A DNA stretch of 64,000 nt from a beta proteobacterium L13 (GCA_000335715.1 AMYZ01000007.1:111702-175701), one strand, 5' to 3'. Counted from the stretch's first letter, positions 33,894 to 43,485 are shown. The notes: generated from the letters alone by a model not told the origin. A program made the numbers and translations.

Positions 33894-34658
33894 TTACTTG
33901 CCGTAGATATCGAAGCTGAAGTACTTCTTCTGGATCTTGTCGTAGCTGCCGTCGGCGCGGATCTGCTTCAGCGCCTGGTTGATGCGCGCCAGCAGGGCCT
34001 TGTCACCCTTGCGCACCGCAATGCCGGAGCCCACACCGAAATATTTCGGGTCGTTGTAGTCCGGGCCTACCAGGGCAAAGCCCTTGCCGTTGGCGGTTTT
34101 GACAAAGTCCACGTCACCCACGGCGGCGTCCACGAAAGCGGCATCCACGCGGGCGGCTTTCAGGTCCAGGAAGGATTCCGGCGCCTTGCCATAGCTCACC
34201 AGCTTGGCACCCAGCTTCACGAAGTGTTCGCGGGCGTATTTTTCCTGGATGGACGAGCGCAGCACGCCGATCTTCTTGCCCTTGAACCAGGCATCATTGA
34301 CCTGGCTGCCTTCACGGGCGACCAGGCGGCTGGCCATGTTGTAGTACTTGTCGGAGAAATCCACCGCCTTCTTGCGCTCTTCGGTGATGTTCATCGAGGC
34401 AATCACGGCGTCGAACTTCTTGGCGTTCAAGGCCGGGATAATCCCGTCGAAGTCTTGCGGCAGTACTTCGCACTGCGCCTTCATGGCTGCACACAGTGCC
34501 TGGGCGATGTCCGGGTCAAAGCCGGTCATCTTGCCGTCGGCCCCCTGTTTGGAGAACGGCGGGTAGCTGGCGTCGGTGGCAAAACGCAGGGTGTCTGCGT
34601 GGGCGGCAGTGGTCAGGGCGAGTGCAAGCGCACCCAGCACAAGCAAGGGCTTCTTCAT
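33894..34658 (-). CDS. Cationic amino-acid binding protein, second copy
   Basis: 254 residues; signal peptide to AAHA, then a type-3 solute-binding domain of the ArgT/HisJ/AotJ kind (DASYPPFSKQGADGKMTGFD, CEVLPQDFDGIIPALNAKKFD). ATG at 34658 is preferred over 34673. A clear paralogue of the next gene, probably widening the range to lysine, ornithine or histidine; ligand not assigned. Confidence 0.92.
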   Translation of the reverse strand: MKKPLLVLGALALALTTAAHADTLRFATDASYPPFSKQGADGKMTGFDPDIAQALCAAMKAQCEVLPQDFDGIIPALNAKKFDAVIASMNITEERKKAVDFSDKYYNMASRLVAREGSQVNDAWFKGKKIGVLRSSIQEKYAREHFVKLGAKLVSYGKAPESFLDLKAARVDAAFVDAAVGDVDFVKTANGKGFALVGPDYNDPKYFGVGSGIAVRKGDKALLARINQALKQIRADGSYDKIQKKYFSFDIYGK

Positions 34659-34699
34659 GTTTCTCTCCGGCACGGTGGTTTTTTGTGTTTTTAGGTATG

Positions 34700-34728
34700 A
34701 AAAACCCTGCCTCCGGACGAAGGCAGGG
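34700..34728 (-). terminator. Partial terminator/attenuator between the two binding-protein genes
   Basis: CCCTGCC (34705-34711) pairs with GGCAGGG (34722-34728); on the minus strand the stem is followed by TTTTT. It would lower transcription of downstream genes relative to the first binding-protein gene. Confidence 0.65.
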
Positions 34729-34742
34729 CGGGGCTGGCAGGT

Positions 34743-35507
34743 TTAGTTGCCGTATACGTTAAAGTTGAAGTACTTGTCCTGTACTTTCTTGTAGCTGCCA
34801 TCCTTGCGGATTTGCTCGATGGCTTTGTTCAGGCGCTCGGTCAGGGCGCTATTGCCTTTCTTCACGGCAATACCGGCACCACGGCCGAAGTATTTCGGGT
34901 CGTTGTAGTCGGGGCCGACAAAGGCAAAACCTTTGCCTTGGGACGATTTCAGGAAGTCGGTGTCGCCTACCACGGAATCGACGAACACGCCGTCAATACG
35001 GCCGGATTTCAGGTCCAGGAAAGCTTCCGGCACTTTGCCGTAAGCCACCAGGCTGGCGCCGCTCTTGGCCCAGTAGTCCTTGGCGAATTTTTCCTGGATG
35101 GAGGCGCGCAGTACGCCGATTTTCTTGCCCTTGAAGCTGGTCTGATCAACCTTGGTGCCTTCTTTGGCGATCATGCGGCTAGGGGTGTGGTAGTACTTTT
35201 TGCTGAAGTCCACCGCTTTCAGACGCTCTTCGGTGATGGACATGGACGACAGGATGGCGTCGAACTTGTTGGCGTTCAGTGCCGGGATCAGGCCGTCCCA
35301 GTCTTGTGGCACGATCTGGCAAGTCACTTTCATCGCGGTACACAGGGCATTGGCGATATCCACGTCAAAGCCTTGCAGCTTGCCGTCGGCGCCTTGTTTG
35401 GCAAACGGCGGGTAGTTGCCGTCGATACCGAAGCGGATGGTTTCAGCTTGTGCCGACATGCCGGCAGCGGACAGGGCCAGTGCGGCCAGGATGAGCGCTT
35501 TTTTCAT
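34743..35507 (-). CDS. aotJ: Arginine/ornithine binding protein AotJ
   Basis: 254 residues; signal peptide ending GMSAQA, type-3 solute-binding domain (GNYPPFAKQGADGKLQGFD, CQIVPQDWDGLIPALNANKFD). First gene of the aot operon, divergent from gdhB. ATG at 35507 fits the signal peptide; an extension to 35546 does not. The hairpin downstream suggests it is the most strongly expressed member. Confidence 0.92.
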   Translation of the reverse strand: MKKALILAALALSAAGMSAQAETIRFGIDGNYPPFAKQGADGKLQGFDVDIANALCTAMKVTCQIVPQDWDGLIPALNANKFDAILSSMSITEERLKAVDFSKKYYHTPSRMIAKEGTKVDQTSFKGKKIGVLRASIQEKFAKDYWAKSGASLVAYGKVPEAFLDLKSGRIDGVFVDSVVGDTDFLKSSQGKGFAFVGPDYNDPKYFGRGAGIAVKKGNSALTERLNKAIEQIRKDGSYKKVQDKYFNFNVYGN

Positions 35508-35836
35508 GCTGCTATAACTCTCTTTGAAGATGGTGAACCCCGGCACGCCGGGGCAGGGGTACCACGCCGGATAGTGGCGGTAGTACTGGCCTGGTGCAGG
35601 CCTGACCTTGTTTGCAATATTGTTGTTTTCGCATCCCCTCTATGGGGGACGGCGAAATCTTTGCACGCAAGCGGCAGCAGGCACAATGCGCCTCTATGGC
35701 CGCCTTGAGTGCTCGCGTGCGGGGGGCGAATTCTACTGTCTTTTTGTTCAGGAGGGAAATGTCTTTAGATACAGTGGCTTGCCGCGTATTTTTGCAAAAA
35801 AGCCTGTTTTTTACGCATATTCATTTTGTAATTTGC

Positions 35837-35852
35837 CGTCGCATTGCTATAA
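35837..35852 (+). promoter_or_regulatory. Candidate ArgR half-site 1
   Basis: CGTCGC N8 AA, one mismatch to the pattern TGTCGC N8 AA recalled for Pseudomonas AraC-type ArgR. It lies in the 516-base divergent region between aotJ and gdhB, which otherwise holds no gene. Confidence 0.35.
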
Positions 35853-35934
35853 GGCAAAAAGTGCACGATTTGTCAATTTGCCGCTGCGCAAGTACTTGTC
35901 ATTGTGCAGTGCGGTTGTTGAATGTGTACGAGCA

Positions 35935-35950
35935 TGTCGCAATAAGGAAA
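35935..35950 (+). promoter_or_regulatory. Candidate ArgR half-site 2
   Basis: TGTCGC AATAAGGA AA fits TGTCGC N8 AA exactly. It lies 74 bases before the gdhB start. Weaker TGTCA-type repeats lie at about 35876 and 35897 between the two sites. Confidence 0.4.
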
Positions 35951-36023
35951 TCCCTAGGGTGTGGGCCCTCTTACAATGCGCTCACACAACACCTGTGTTC
36001 CCAAAACAAATACGAGAAGCAAC

Positions 36024-39000
36024 ATGTCGCTTACCAACAAGACTGAATTTCTGAGCCTGATTGCTGATATCCAGGCGGTAGCAGAGCAGAAGCTGTCCAG
36101 CCAGGACGCCGCAAGTCTGGGGTCCTTTGTGCCGCTTTACTTTGAAGAAACCGAACACGAAGACCTGAAAAGCTTCTCGCCGCTGGATCTGTTCGGCGCA
36201 GCCATGGCGCATTTCGAATTCGCCAAGAAACGCGCGCCGGGCCAGGCCAAGGCCCGTATTTACAACCCCGATTTCGAGCGTGACGGCTGGCAAAGCACCC
36301 ACACCGTGATCGAGATCGCGAACGATGACATGCCGTTCCTGATCGACTCGGTCGCCATGCTGCTGGCACGCCACAACCTGAACCTGCACCTGCTGGTACA
36401 CCCGGTGCTGTCGGTTGGCCGCAATGCAGACGGTGTGATTGCCGAATTCAAACGCACCGAAGACCGTAGCCTGCCGCTGGAATCCTTTATTCACGTGCAG
36501 GTAGATCGCGTTAGCGACCCGGCCGTGCTCAAGGCATTGCAAACCGACCTGAACGACGTGCTGTCCTACCTGCGCCGTGTGGTAGACGACGAGCCACAGA
36601 TGCGCGAAGTGGTCGCTGCCCTGCGCGCTGACCTGGCTGCCATCAAGGGCGAGCGCGAGCGCGAAGCCGCCGAAGCGGTGGCCTTCCTGGACTGGATGGC
36701 GGCCAACCATTTCATCTTCATGGGTTACTGCGATTACGACCTGGTGAAGCGTGACGGTAAAGACAGCCTGAAGATCGTGAAGAACTCCGGCCTGGGCTTC
36801 CTGAAAGACCAGGGTAATAAAGAGTACTCCGAGAGCTTTGAGGCGCTGCCGCAAGACCTGCGCGAACTGGCACACCAGCCACAGCTGCTGATCCTGAACA
36901 AATCGCAGTCCCGCTCGGTGCTGCATCGCTCCGCCTACATGGATTTTGTCGGCATCAAGCGCTTCAACAGCAAGGGCGAGGTTGTCGGCGAACGCCGTTT
37001 CCTGGGCCTGTACACCGCCAGTGCCTACCAGCAGTCGCCGAAGGACATCCCGCTGCTGCGTGAAAAAGTGGCCCACGTGGTATCCGCATGCGATTACGTA
37101 GACAACAGCTACAAAGCCAAGACCCTGGGTTTTGTGCTGGAAAGCTACCCGCGTGACGAGCTCTTCGAGATCCCGGCCGAAACCCTGACGCCTATCGTGG
37201 AAGGTATCGTGAACCTGCAGGAGCGCCCGCGTGTGCGCCTGTACACCCGTACCGACCGCTACCATCGTTATGTAAGCTGCCTGGTGTTTGTGCCACGCGA
37301 CAGCTTCAATACCGAAATCCGCCTGAAGATCGAGCGCGTGCTGATGAATGCCTTTAATGGCGCGTCGGCTGAATTCAGCGTGCAGATCAGCGACAGCACC
37401 CTGGCGCGCGTGCATTACATTATCCGCACCCAGGGCGGCCACCTGCCACAGTTCCGTACCCACGAACTGGAAGCCGACATCGCCCGCGTGGTACGCGGCT
37501 GGCAGGAAGAGCTGCACCATCTGCTGATCGAAGCGCACGGTGAAGAGAAGGGCAACCTGCTGTTCAACCGTTACCGTGGTGCCTTCCCGGTGGCCTACCG
37601 TGAAGAGTTTGCCGCGCGCAACGCCGTGCTGGATATCCAGCTGATCGAAGAAGCTGCCGCCAGCCACGGCCTGACCATGAAGCTGTACCGTGCCTTCCAC
37701 CGTGGCCAGGGTTTCAACCTGAAGCTGTTCCGCGGTGGTGAGCCGCTGGGCCTGTCGGCCAGCCTGCCTATCCTGGAAAACATGGGTGTGCAGGTGCGCG
37801 ACGAGCACCCGTACCGCATCGAGCTGAACGACGGCACCGTATGGGTGAGCGACTTCGGCTTGGAGCTGGGTGGCGCTGCCGAATCCATGCAGGACGAAGC
37901 CGTACAGAAAAACTTCCAGGCGCTGCTGTCGCGCGTGTTTGCCAAAGACTGCGAAAACGACGGTTTCAACCGTCTGGCCGTGGTGGCTGGCCTGGACTGG
38001 CGTGAAATCACCCTGGTACGCGCACTGGCCAAGTACCTGCGCCAGGGCGGCCTGACCTTCAGCCAGACCTATATCGAAAACTGCGTAGCGCACTACCCGG
38101 AAATCACCCGTCGTCTGGTTCAGCTGTTTGCTGCCCGTCTGCACCCGGTAGCGTTTGACGACGCCCGTGCGGCCAACTTGCAAGAAGAGCTGAAAGACCT
38201 GCTGGACGGCGTGGCCAACCTGGACGAAGACCGAATCCTGAACGGCTTCCTGCAGGTGATCCTGGCGACCCGTCGCACCAACTTCTGGCAGAAAGACAAA
38301 ACCGGCGAGTTCAAGTCGTACGCGTCGTTCAAGCTGGAATCCAACCTGATCTCCTTCCTGCCGCAGCCGCGCCCGATGTTCGAGATCTGGGTGTACAGCC
38401 CGCGTGTGGAAGGCGTGCACCTGCGCGGCTCCAAAGTGGCCCGTGGCGGCCTGCGCTGGTCCGACCGCATGGAAGACTTCCGTACCGAAGTGCTGGGCCT
38501 GGTGAAAGCCCAGATGGTGAAAAACTCGGTGATCGTGCCGATGGGTTCCAAGGGCGGTTTCGTCGGCAAGCAACTGCCGGCACCAAGCGACCGTGAAGCC
38601 TTCATGGCCGAAGGTATCGCCAGCTACAAGACCTTTATCTCTGCGCTGCTGGACGTGACCGACAATCTGGTGAACGGCCAGATCGTGCCGCCGGCCGACG
38701 TACGCCGCCTGGACCCGGATGACCCGTACTTGGTGGTAGCTGCCGACAAGGGCACCGCAACCTTCTCCGACATCGCCAACAGCATCTCCGAAGCTTACGG
38801 CTTCTGGCTGGGCGACGCGTTTGCATCCGGTGGTTCTGCCGGTTACGACCACAAAGGCATGGGCATTACCGCCCGCGGCGCATGGGAATCGGTAAAACGC
38901 CACTTCCGCCACCTGGGCATCAACACCCAGGAGCAGGATTTCAGCGTGATCGGTATCGGTGATATGGCTGGCGACGTATTCGGTAACGGCATGCTGCTGT

Positions 39001-40826
39001 CCGAACACATCTGCCTGAAAGCCGCGTTCAACCACCTGCACATCTTCCTGGACCCGACGCCGAACGCTGCGGCCAGCTTTGCCGAGCGTGCGCGCCTGTT
39101 CAACCTGCCGCGCTCCAGCTGGGCCGATTACAACCGCGAGCTGATCTCGCAAGGTGGCGGCATCTTCGAGCGTTCCGCCAAGTCCATCCCGCTGTCGCCG
39201 GAAGTCAAAGCCTGGCTGGAAACCGACAAGGACAGCATGGCGCCGAACGAGCTGATTCACGAGCTGCTCAAAGCCAAAGCCGACCTGCTGTACAACGGCG
39301 GTATCGGTACCTATGTGAAGGCCTCTACCCAGAGCCACGCCGACGCCCGCGACCGCGCGTGCGACCCGGTACGTGTCAACGGTAACCAGCTGCAGGTCAA
39401 AGTGGTAGCCGAAGGCGGTAACCTGACGTGCACCCAGCTGGGCCGCGTAGAGTTTGCGCTGGCTGGCGGCCGCATCTGCACCGACGCCATCGACAACTCC
39501 GCCGGTGTGGATTGCTCCGACCACGAAGTGAACATCAAGATCCTGGTGGGCGCGGTAATGCAAGCCGGCGACATGACGCTGAAACAGCGTAATGACCTGC
39601 TGGCCGAGATGACCGAAGAAGTAGGCCACCTGGTACTGCGCAACAACTATCTGCAGACCCAGATCCTGGCAGTAAACCGCAGCCATGCCGCGTCCATGCT
39701 GAGCACCCACTCGCGCATGATCACGCACATGGAAAAAACCGGCGAACTGAACCGCGAGATCGAGTACCTGCCGTCCGACACGCAGATCAACGAGCGTCGT
39801 CTGGCACGCCAGGGCCTGACCCCGCCAGAAGTGGCCGTACTGCTGGCTTACAGCAAGATTTCGCTGGACCAGGCCATCCTGAAGACCGACGTGCCGGATG
39901 ACGCCGACTTCCTGCCGGTGCTGGTGAACTACTTCCCGAAACCGCTGCAGCAGCGTTTTGGCGATGCCATGCAGAAGCACCACCTGAAGCGCGAGATCAT
40001 CGCCAACCAGCTGGCCAACCTGATCATCAACCGCATGGGCACCACCTTCGTGTTCCGCATGCAGGAAGAGTCGTCGTTCTCGGCCGCCGACATCACCCGC
40101 GCGTTCTGGATTGCCAGCCGCGTGTTTGATGCCGAAAGCCTGTGGACCCGCATCGAAAGCCTGGACAACCTGGTATCGGCCGACCTGCAAGTAGAAATGA
40201 TGGTGATGGTGCGTACCCTGGTAGAGCGCGTGGTGCGCTGGGTACTGCGCAACCGCCGTGCTGCCGGCTCGGTAGAGGCCACCATCGCGCAGTTTGCCGA
40301 CAAGGTACAAGCCCTGCTGGCCAAGCTGCCGCAGCTGATCAGCGCCGACACCTACCCGCAGGTAGCGCGTCTGGAAAAACGCCTGACCCAGCCAAACGTA
40401 CCGGCCGAGCTGGCCAGCGTACTGGCGCGCCTGGAGTTTGCCGTGCCGCTGATGGACCTGATCGAGATTGGCGAAGATGGCGGGCTGGCGCTGGAAGACA
40501 TTGCGGCCAACTACCTGCAACTGGGCCGCGACCTGCAGCTGGACTGGCTGCGTGCTGCCATCACCCAGCTGCCACGCGACAACCGCTGGCAATCGCTGGC
40601 ACGCAGCGCGCTGCGTGACGACCTGTACCGCCAGCACCGCTCGCTGACCCAGCGTGCGCTGTCCGTGTCGCAAGACGCCGGCTTTGTCAGCCAGTGGCTG
40701 CAGCAGCGTGCGGCCGAGGTGGAAGCCTGCCAGCAGATGTTTGCCGAGCTGCAGTCTTTCGAGACGCTGGACCTGGCCATGCTGTCTGCCGGCATGCGCG
40801 AGCTGAACAACCACCTGCTCGCCTAA
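36024..40826 (+). CDS. gdhB: NAD-specific glutamate dehydrogenase, 180-kDa class
   Basis: 1600 residues, the length of the L_180 class that converts glutamate to 2-oxoglutarate and ammonia with NAD. N-terminal ACT-like regulatory part (1-700), catalytic domain (about 770-1150) with KVARGGLRWSDRMEDFR, VPMGSKGGFVGKQLP, KGTATFSDIANSIS and the dinucleotide-binding stretch VIGIGDMAGDVFGNGM, then a helical C-terminal domain. The start at 36024 matches the family N-terminus MSLTNKTEFL; an open frame to 35961 is not used. Adjacent divergent aot and argR genes imply arginine induction, as in Pseudomonas. Confidence 0.95.
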   Translation: MSLTNKTEFLSLIADIQAVAEQKLSSQDAASLGSFVPLYFEETEHEDLKSFSPLDLFGAAMAHFEFAKKRAPGQAKARIYNPDFERDGWQSTHTVIEIANDDMPFLIDSVAMLLARHNLNLHLLVHPVLSVGRNADGVIAEFKRTEDRSLPLESFIHVQVDRVSDPAVLKALQTDLNDVLSYLRRVVDDEPQMREVVAALRADLAAIKGEREREAAEAVAFLDWMAANHFIFMGYCDYDLVKRDGKDSLKIVKNSGLGFLKDQGNKEYSESFEALPQDLRELAHQPQLLILNKSQSRSVLHRSAYMDFVGIKRFNSKGEVVGERRFLGLYTASAYQQSPKDIPLLREKVAHVVSACDYVDNSYKAKTLGFVLESYPRDELFEIPAETLTPIVEGIVNLQERPRVRLYTRTDRYHRYVSCLVFVPRDSFNTEIRLKIERVLMNAFNGASAEFSVQISDSTLARVHYIIRTQGGHLPQFRTHELEADIARVVRGWQEELHHLLIEAHGEEKGNLLFNRYRGAFPVAYREEFAARNAVLDIQLIEEAAASHGLTMKLYRAFHRGQGFNLKLFRGGEPLGLSASLPILENMGVQVRDEHPYRIELNDGTVWVSDFGLELGGAAESMQDEAVQKNFQALLSRVFAKDCENDGFNRLAVVAGLDWREITLVRALAKYLRQGGLTFSQTYIENCVAHYPEITRRLVQLFAARLHPVAFDDARAANLQEELKDLLDGVANLDEDRILNGFLQVILATRRTNFWQKDKTGEFKSYASFKLESNLISFLPQPRPMFEIWVYSPRVEGVHLRGSKVARGGLRWSDRMEDFRTEVLGLVKAQMVKNSVIVPMGSKGGFVGKQLPAPSDREAFMAEGIASYKTFISALLDVTDNLVNGQIVPPADVRRLDPDDPYLVVAADKGTATFSDIANSISEAYGFWLGDAFASGGSAGYDHKGMGITARGAWESVKRHFRHLGINTQEQDFSVIGIGDMAGDVFGNGMLLSEHICLKAAFNHLHIFLDPTPNAAASFAERARLFNLPRSSWADYNRELISQGGGIFERSAKSIPLSPEVKAWLETDKDSMAPNELIHELLKAKADLLYNGGIGTYVKASTQSHADARDRACDPVRVNGNQLQVKVVAEGGNLTCTQLGRVEFALAGGRICTDAIDNSAGVDCSDHEVNIKILVGAVMQAGDMTLKQRNDLLAEMTEEVGHLVLRNNYLQTQILAVNRSHAASMLSTHSRMITHMEKTGELNREIEYLPSDTQINERRLARQGLTPPEVAVLLAYSKISLDQAILKTDVPDDADFLPVLVNYFPKPLQQRFGDAMQKHHLKREIIANQLANLIINRMGTTFVFRMQEESSFSAADITRAFWIASRVFDAESLWTRIESLDNLVSADLQVEMMVMVRTLVERVVRWVLRNRRAAGSVEATIAQFADKVQALLAKLPQLISADTYPQVARLEKRLTQPNVPAELASVLARLEFAVPLMDLIEIGEDGGLALEDIAANYLQLGRDLQLDWLRAAITQLPRDNRWQSLARSALRDDLYRQHRSLTQRALSVSQDAGFVSQWLQQRAAEVEACQQMFAELQSFETLDLAMLSAGMRELNNHLLA

Positions 40827-40850
40827 GTCGTTTTCGCATTACTCCCTTCA

Positions 40851-40877
40851 AGCCGACCGCAAGGTCGGCTTTTTTTT
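40851..40877 (+). terminator. Terminator of gdhB
   Basis: AGCCGACC, loop GCAA, GGTCGGCT and an unbroken run of T. Textbook intrinsic terminator. Confidence 0.9.
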
Positions 40878-41243
40878 GTTGTGGCGATACGACAAACAAC
40901 TGTTTGACATCGCGGTGCAATGAAGGCGCCATTTGGTGCATTTCCATGCGGTGCACTCCGTGAATCGCGCATATTCATCTCAATAAATCCCAATTGCATG
41001 CACTGAAAAAGTGCCTGCTGTCTTGGCCTGGCTTCGATGCTTATTCCTTTTTCGAAAAAGCACGTACAGGTAGTTTGTTTTATTAAACGGGGCGATTAAA
41101 TTAATGGACACCTGTACACAGAGACAGGGGGACAAACCGGCCGGCTGGCGCAAGCCATCACGCTTTACTTCGGTTTTGATGCTGGTTAATCTGATAAAAA
41201 CTGAAACAACATTCCGCCAAGCGGAACTATCAGGAAGGACATG
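40878..41243 (+). promoter_or_regulatory. Non-coding leader of the polyamine transport operon
   Basis: 366 bases without a credible gene. AT-richer patches at about 40970-41110 may hold the promoter, but no clear -35/-10 pair was settled on. A perfect hairpin TTCCGC CAA GCGGAA (41212-41226) sits just before the ribosome-binding site AGGAAGG and could affect translation. Confidence 0.4.
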
Positions 41244-42359
41244 ATGAGCGAGAAACACACGGCCTCCGACACCCTTGTCAGCTTTCGCGGTGTACAGAAG
41301 AGCTACGATGGCGCGTCACTGATCGTCAAGAATCTGGACCTGGACATTCGCAAAGGCGAATTCCTCACCATGCTCGGGCCGTCCGGTTCCGGCAAAACCA
41401 CCTGCCTGATGATGCTGGCCGGTTTCGAAACCCCCACCCACGGCGAAATCCGCCTCGGCGACAAGCTGCTGAACCACGTGCCGCCGCACAAGCGCAACAT
41501 CGGCATGGTGTTCCAGAACTACGCGCTGTTCCCGCACATGACCGTGGCCGAGAACCTGGCCTACCCGCTGACCATCCGCAAGATGAGCAAATCCGAGATT
41601 GCCGACCGCGTGAAGAAAGCCCTGGGCATGGTAAAGCTCGACGCGCTGGCCAACCGTTACCCCGGCCAGATGTCCGGCGGCCAGCAGCAGCGCGTGGCGC
41701 TGGCCCGTGCGCTGGTATTCGAGCCGCAGCTGGTGTTGATGGACGAGCCGCTGGGCGCGCTGGACAAACAACTGCGCGAGCACATGCAGCTGGAGATCAA
41801 GCATATCCACGAAAACCTGGGTATTACCGTGGTGTACGTGACCCACGACCAGGGCGAGGCGCTGACCATGTCCGACCGTGTGGCGGTGTTCAAGGACGGC
41901 ATCATCCAGCAGATCGATGCGGCCAACGTGCTGTACGAAAAGCCGGTGAACTCGTTTGTGGCCAACTTCATTGGCGAGAACAACACCCTGCACGGCGAAG
42001 TCGTCGCCCTGCAAGACCAGCACTGCACCGTACGCCTGGGTAACGGCGACACCGTACAGGCCGCTGCTGTCTGCGTTGGCCAGGCTGGCGAAGCCACCTC
42101 CATGTCGATTCGCCCGGAGCGCGTGCGCCTGAACCGCCACGCCGAAGCCTGCGAAAACCGCCTGCAGGCCCGCCTGGCCGAGTTCATCTATTTCGGCGAC
42201 CACGTCCGCCTGCGCCTGGATGTAGCAGGGCAGAGCGGCTTCATGGTGAAAGTGCCTGCCGGCGAGCTCGATAGCAGCTGGAAGGTAGGCGACAAGCTGG
42301 ATATTGGCTGGATGGCCCGCGACATTCGCGCGCTGGATGCCTCGGTTTACACACACTAA
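41244..42359 (+). CDS. potA: Spermidine/putrescine-type ABC transporter ATPase
   Basis: 371 residues: Walker A GPSGSGKTT, Q-loop FQNYALFPHMTV, signature [15 protein letters not shown], Walker B VLMDEPLGALDKQ, followed by a C-terminal TOBE-type regulatory domain (about 290-370). PotA class of the opine/polyamine/iron family. ATG at 41244 has better spacing to AGGAAGG than the adjacent one at 41241. First gene of the operon. The exact substrate (putrescine, spermidine or a relative) is not visible. Confidence 0.9.
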   Translation: MSEKHTASDTLVSFRGVQKSYDGASLIVKNLDLDIRKGEFLTMLGPSGSGKTTCLMMLAGFETPTHGEIRLGDKLLNHVPPHKRNIGMVFQNYALFPHMTVAENLAYPLTIRKMSKSEIADRVKKALGMVKLDALANRYPGQMSGGQQQRVALARALVFEPQLVLMDEPLGALDKQLREHMQLEIKHIHENLGITVVYVTHDQGEALTMSDRVAVFKDGIIQQIDAANVLYEKPVNSFVANFIGENNTLHGEVVALQDQHCTVRLGNGDTVQAAAVCVGQAGEATSMSIRPERVRLNRHAEACENRLQARLAEFIYFGDHVRLRLDVAGQSGFMVKVPAGELDSSWKVGDKLDIGWMARDIRALDASVYTH

Positions 42360-42427
42360 ATAAAAAGCCCGACCACACGGGCGCTTTCAACGTCCTGCAA
42401 AGCGATATCCCCAGAGGAGTTATGACT

Positions 42428-43465
42428 ATGAGCAAAAACACCCCACGCCTGTTGGCCCTGTCCGTTGCTGTTGCGCTGGCTGCCCCGGCGATGGCCAAAG
42501 ACATCACCGTGATTTCTTTCGGTGGTGCCAACAAGGACGCACAAGCCGTGGCCTACTACCAGACATTTGAAAAAGCCACTGGCAACAAGGTCGTTGCCGG
42601 TGACTACAACGGCGAAATGGCCAAGATCAAGGCCATGGTCGATGCCAAGAAGGTGAGCTGGGATGTGGTAGAGGTTGAGTCGCCAGAGTTGCTGCGCGGC
42701 TGCGAGGAAGGCCTGTTCGAGAAAATCGACTGGGCCAAAGTAGGCAAGAAAGCCGACTTTGTGAAGCCTGCGGTTTCCGAGTGTGGTGTGGGCATTTTCG
42801 TGTGGTCCACCGCCATGGCCTACAACGCCGACAAGCTGAAAACCGCCCCGCAGAACTGGGCTGATTTCTGGGACGTGAAGAAGTTTCCGGGCAAACGTGG
42901 CCTGCGCAAGGGCGCCAAGTACACGCTGGAGTTCGCACTGCAGGCTGACGGCGTGAAGCCGGCCGATGTGTACAAGCTGCTGGCCACCAAGGCCGGTGTG
43001 GACCGTGCCTTCAAGAAGCTGGACCAACTGAAGCCGAACATCCAGTGGTGGGAAGCCGGTGCGCAGCCTCCGCAGTTCCTGGCCTCGGGCGATGTGGTGA
43101 TGAGCTCGGCTTACAACGGCCGTATCGATACCGCACAGAAAGAAGGCAAGAACCTGAAAGTGGTATGGACCGGCAGCGTGTACGACGTGGACTCCTGGGC
43201 TGTGCCTAAAGGCTCGCCAAAGCTGAAAGAGGCGATGGACTTCATCAAGCACGCCAGCCTGCCGGAAAACCAGGCCGTGTACTCCAACAAGATCGCCTAC
43301 GGCCCGACCAACCTGAAAGCCGTGCAGAAGGTAGACCCGAAGTCTGCGGCCAACCTGCCGACCTGGCCTGCCAACCTGAAAAACGCGCTGGCCCTGGATG
43401 TCAACTTCTGGGTTGAGCATGGTGAAGAGCTGGAAGAGCGCTTCAATGCCTGGGCTGCCCGCTAA
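42428..43465 (+). CDS. Periplasmic polyamine-type binding protein
   Basis: 345 residues; signal peptide with AAPAMA cleavage site, then a type-2 solute-binding domain (VISFGGANKDAQAV, VVEVESPELLRGCE, MSSAYNGRIDTAQKEGK, VDSWAVPKGSPK). It belongs to the PotD/PotF group. GAGGAG lies 8 bases before the ATG at 42428, preferred over 42422. One AGGTTGGCCGCA copy lies near the 3' end. Confidence 0.9.
   Translation: MSKNTPRLLALSVAVALAAPAMAKDITVISFGGANKDAQAVAYYQTFEKATGNKVVAGDYNGEMAKIKAMVDAKKVSWDVVEVESPELLRGCEEGLFEKIDWAKVGKKADFVKPAVSECGVGIFVWSTAMAYNADKLKTAPQNWADFWDVKKFPGKRGLRKGAKYTLEFALQADGVKPADVYKLLATKAGVDRAFKKLDQLKPNIQWWEAGAQPPQFLASGDVVMSSAYNGRIDTAQKEGKNLKVVWTGSVYDVDSWAVPKGSPKLKEAMDFIKHASLPENQAVYSNKIAYGPTNLKAVQKVDPKSAANLPTWPANLKNALALDVNFWVEHGEELEERFNAWAAR
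43345..43356 (-). repeat. Exact copy of AGGTTGGCCGCA (in binding-protein gene)
   Basis: Antisense to the gene; coding strand reads Ala-Ala-Asn-Leu. Confidence 0.85.
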
Positions 43466-43485
43466 GTAGCCACCCTGCCTGAACC

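Noticed and set aside
35608..36054. Overlapping short plus-strand frames in the aotJ-gdhB intergenic region
   Set aside because: No ribosome-binding site or family match; they run over the candidate ArgR sites and the real gdhB start.
35982..40814. A 1610-codon open frame on the minus strand opposite gdhB
   Set aside because: It is the antisense shadow of a codon-biased gene: composition is rich in His, Gln, Val and Arg, with no recognisable domain, while the plus strand encodes a full-length dehydrogenase.
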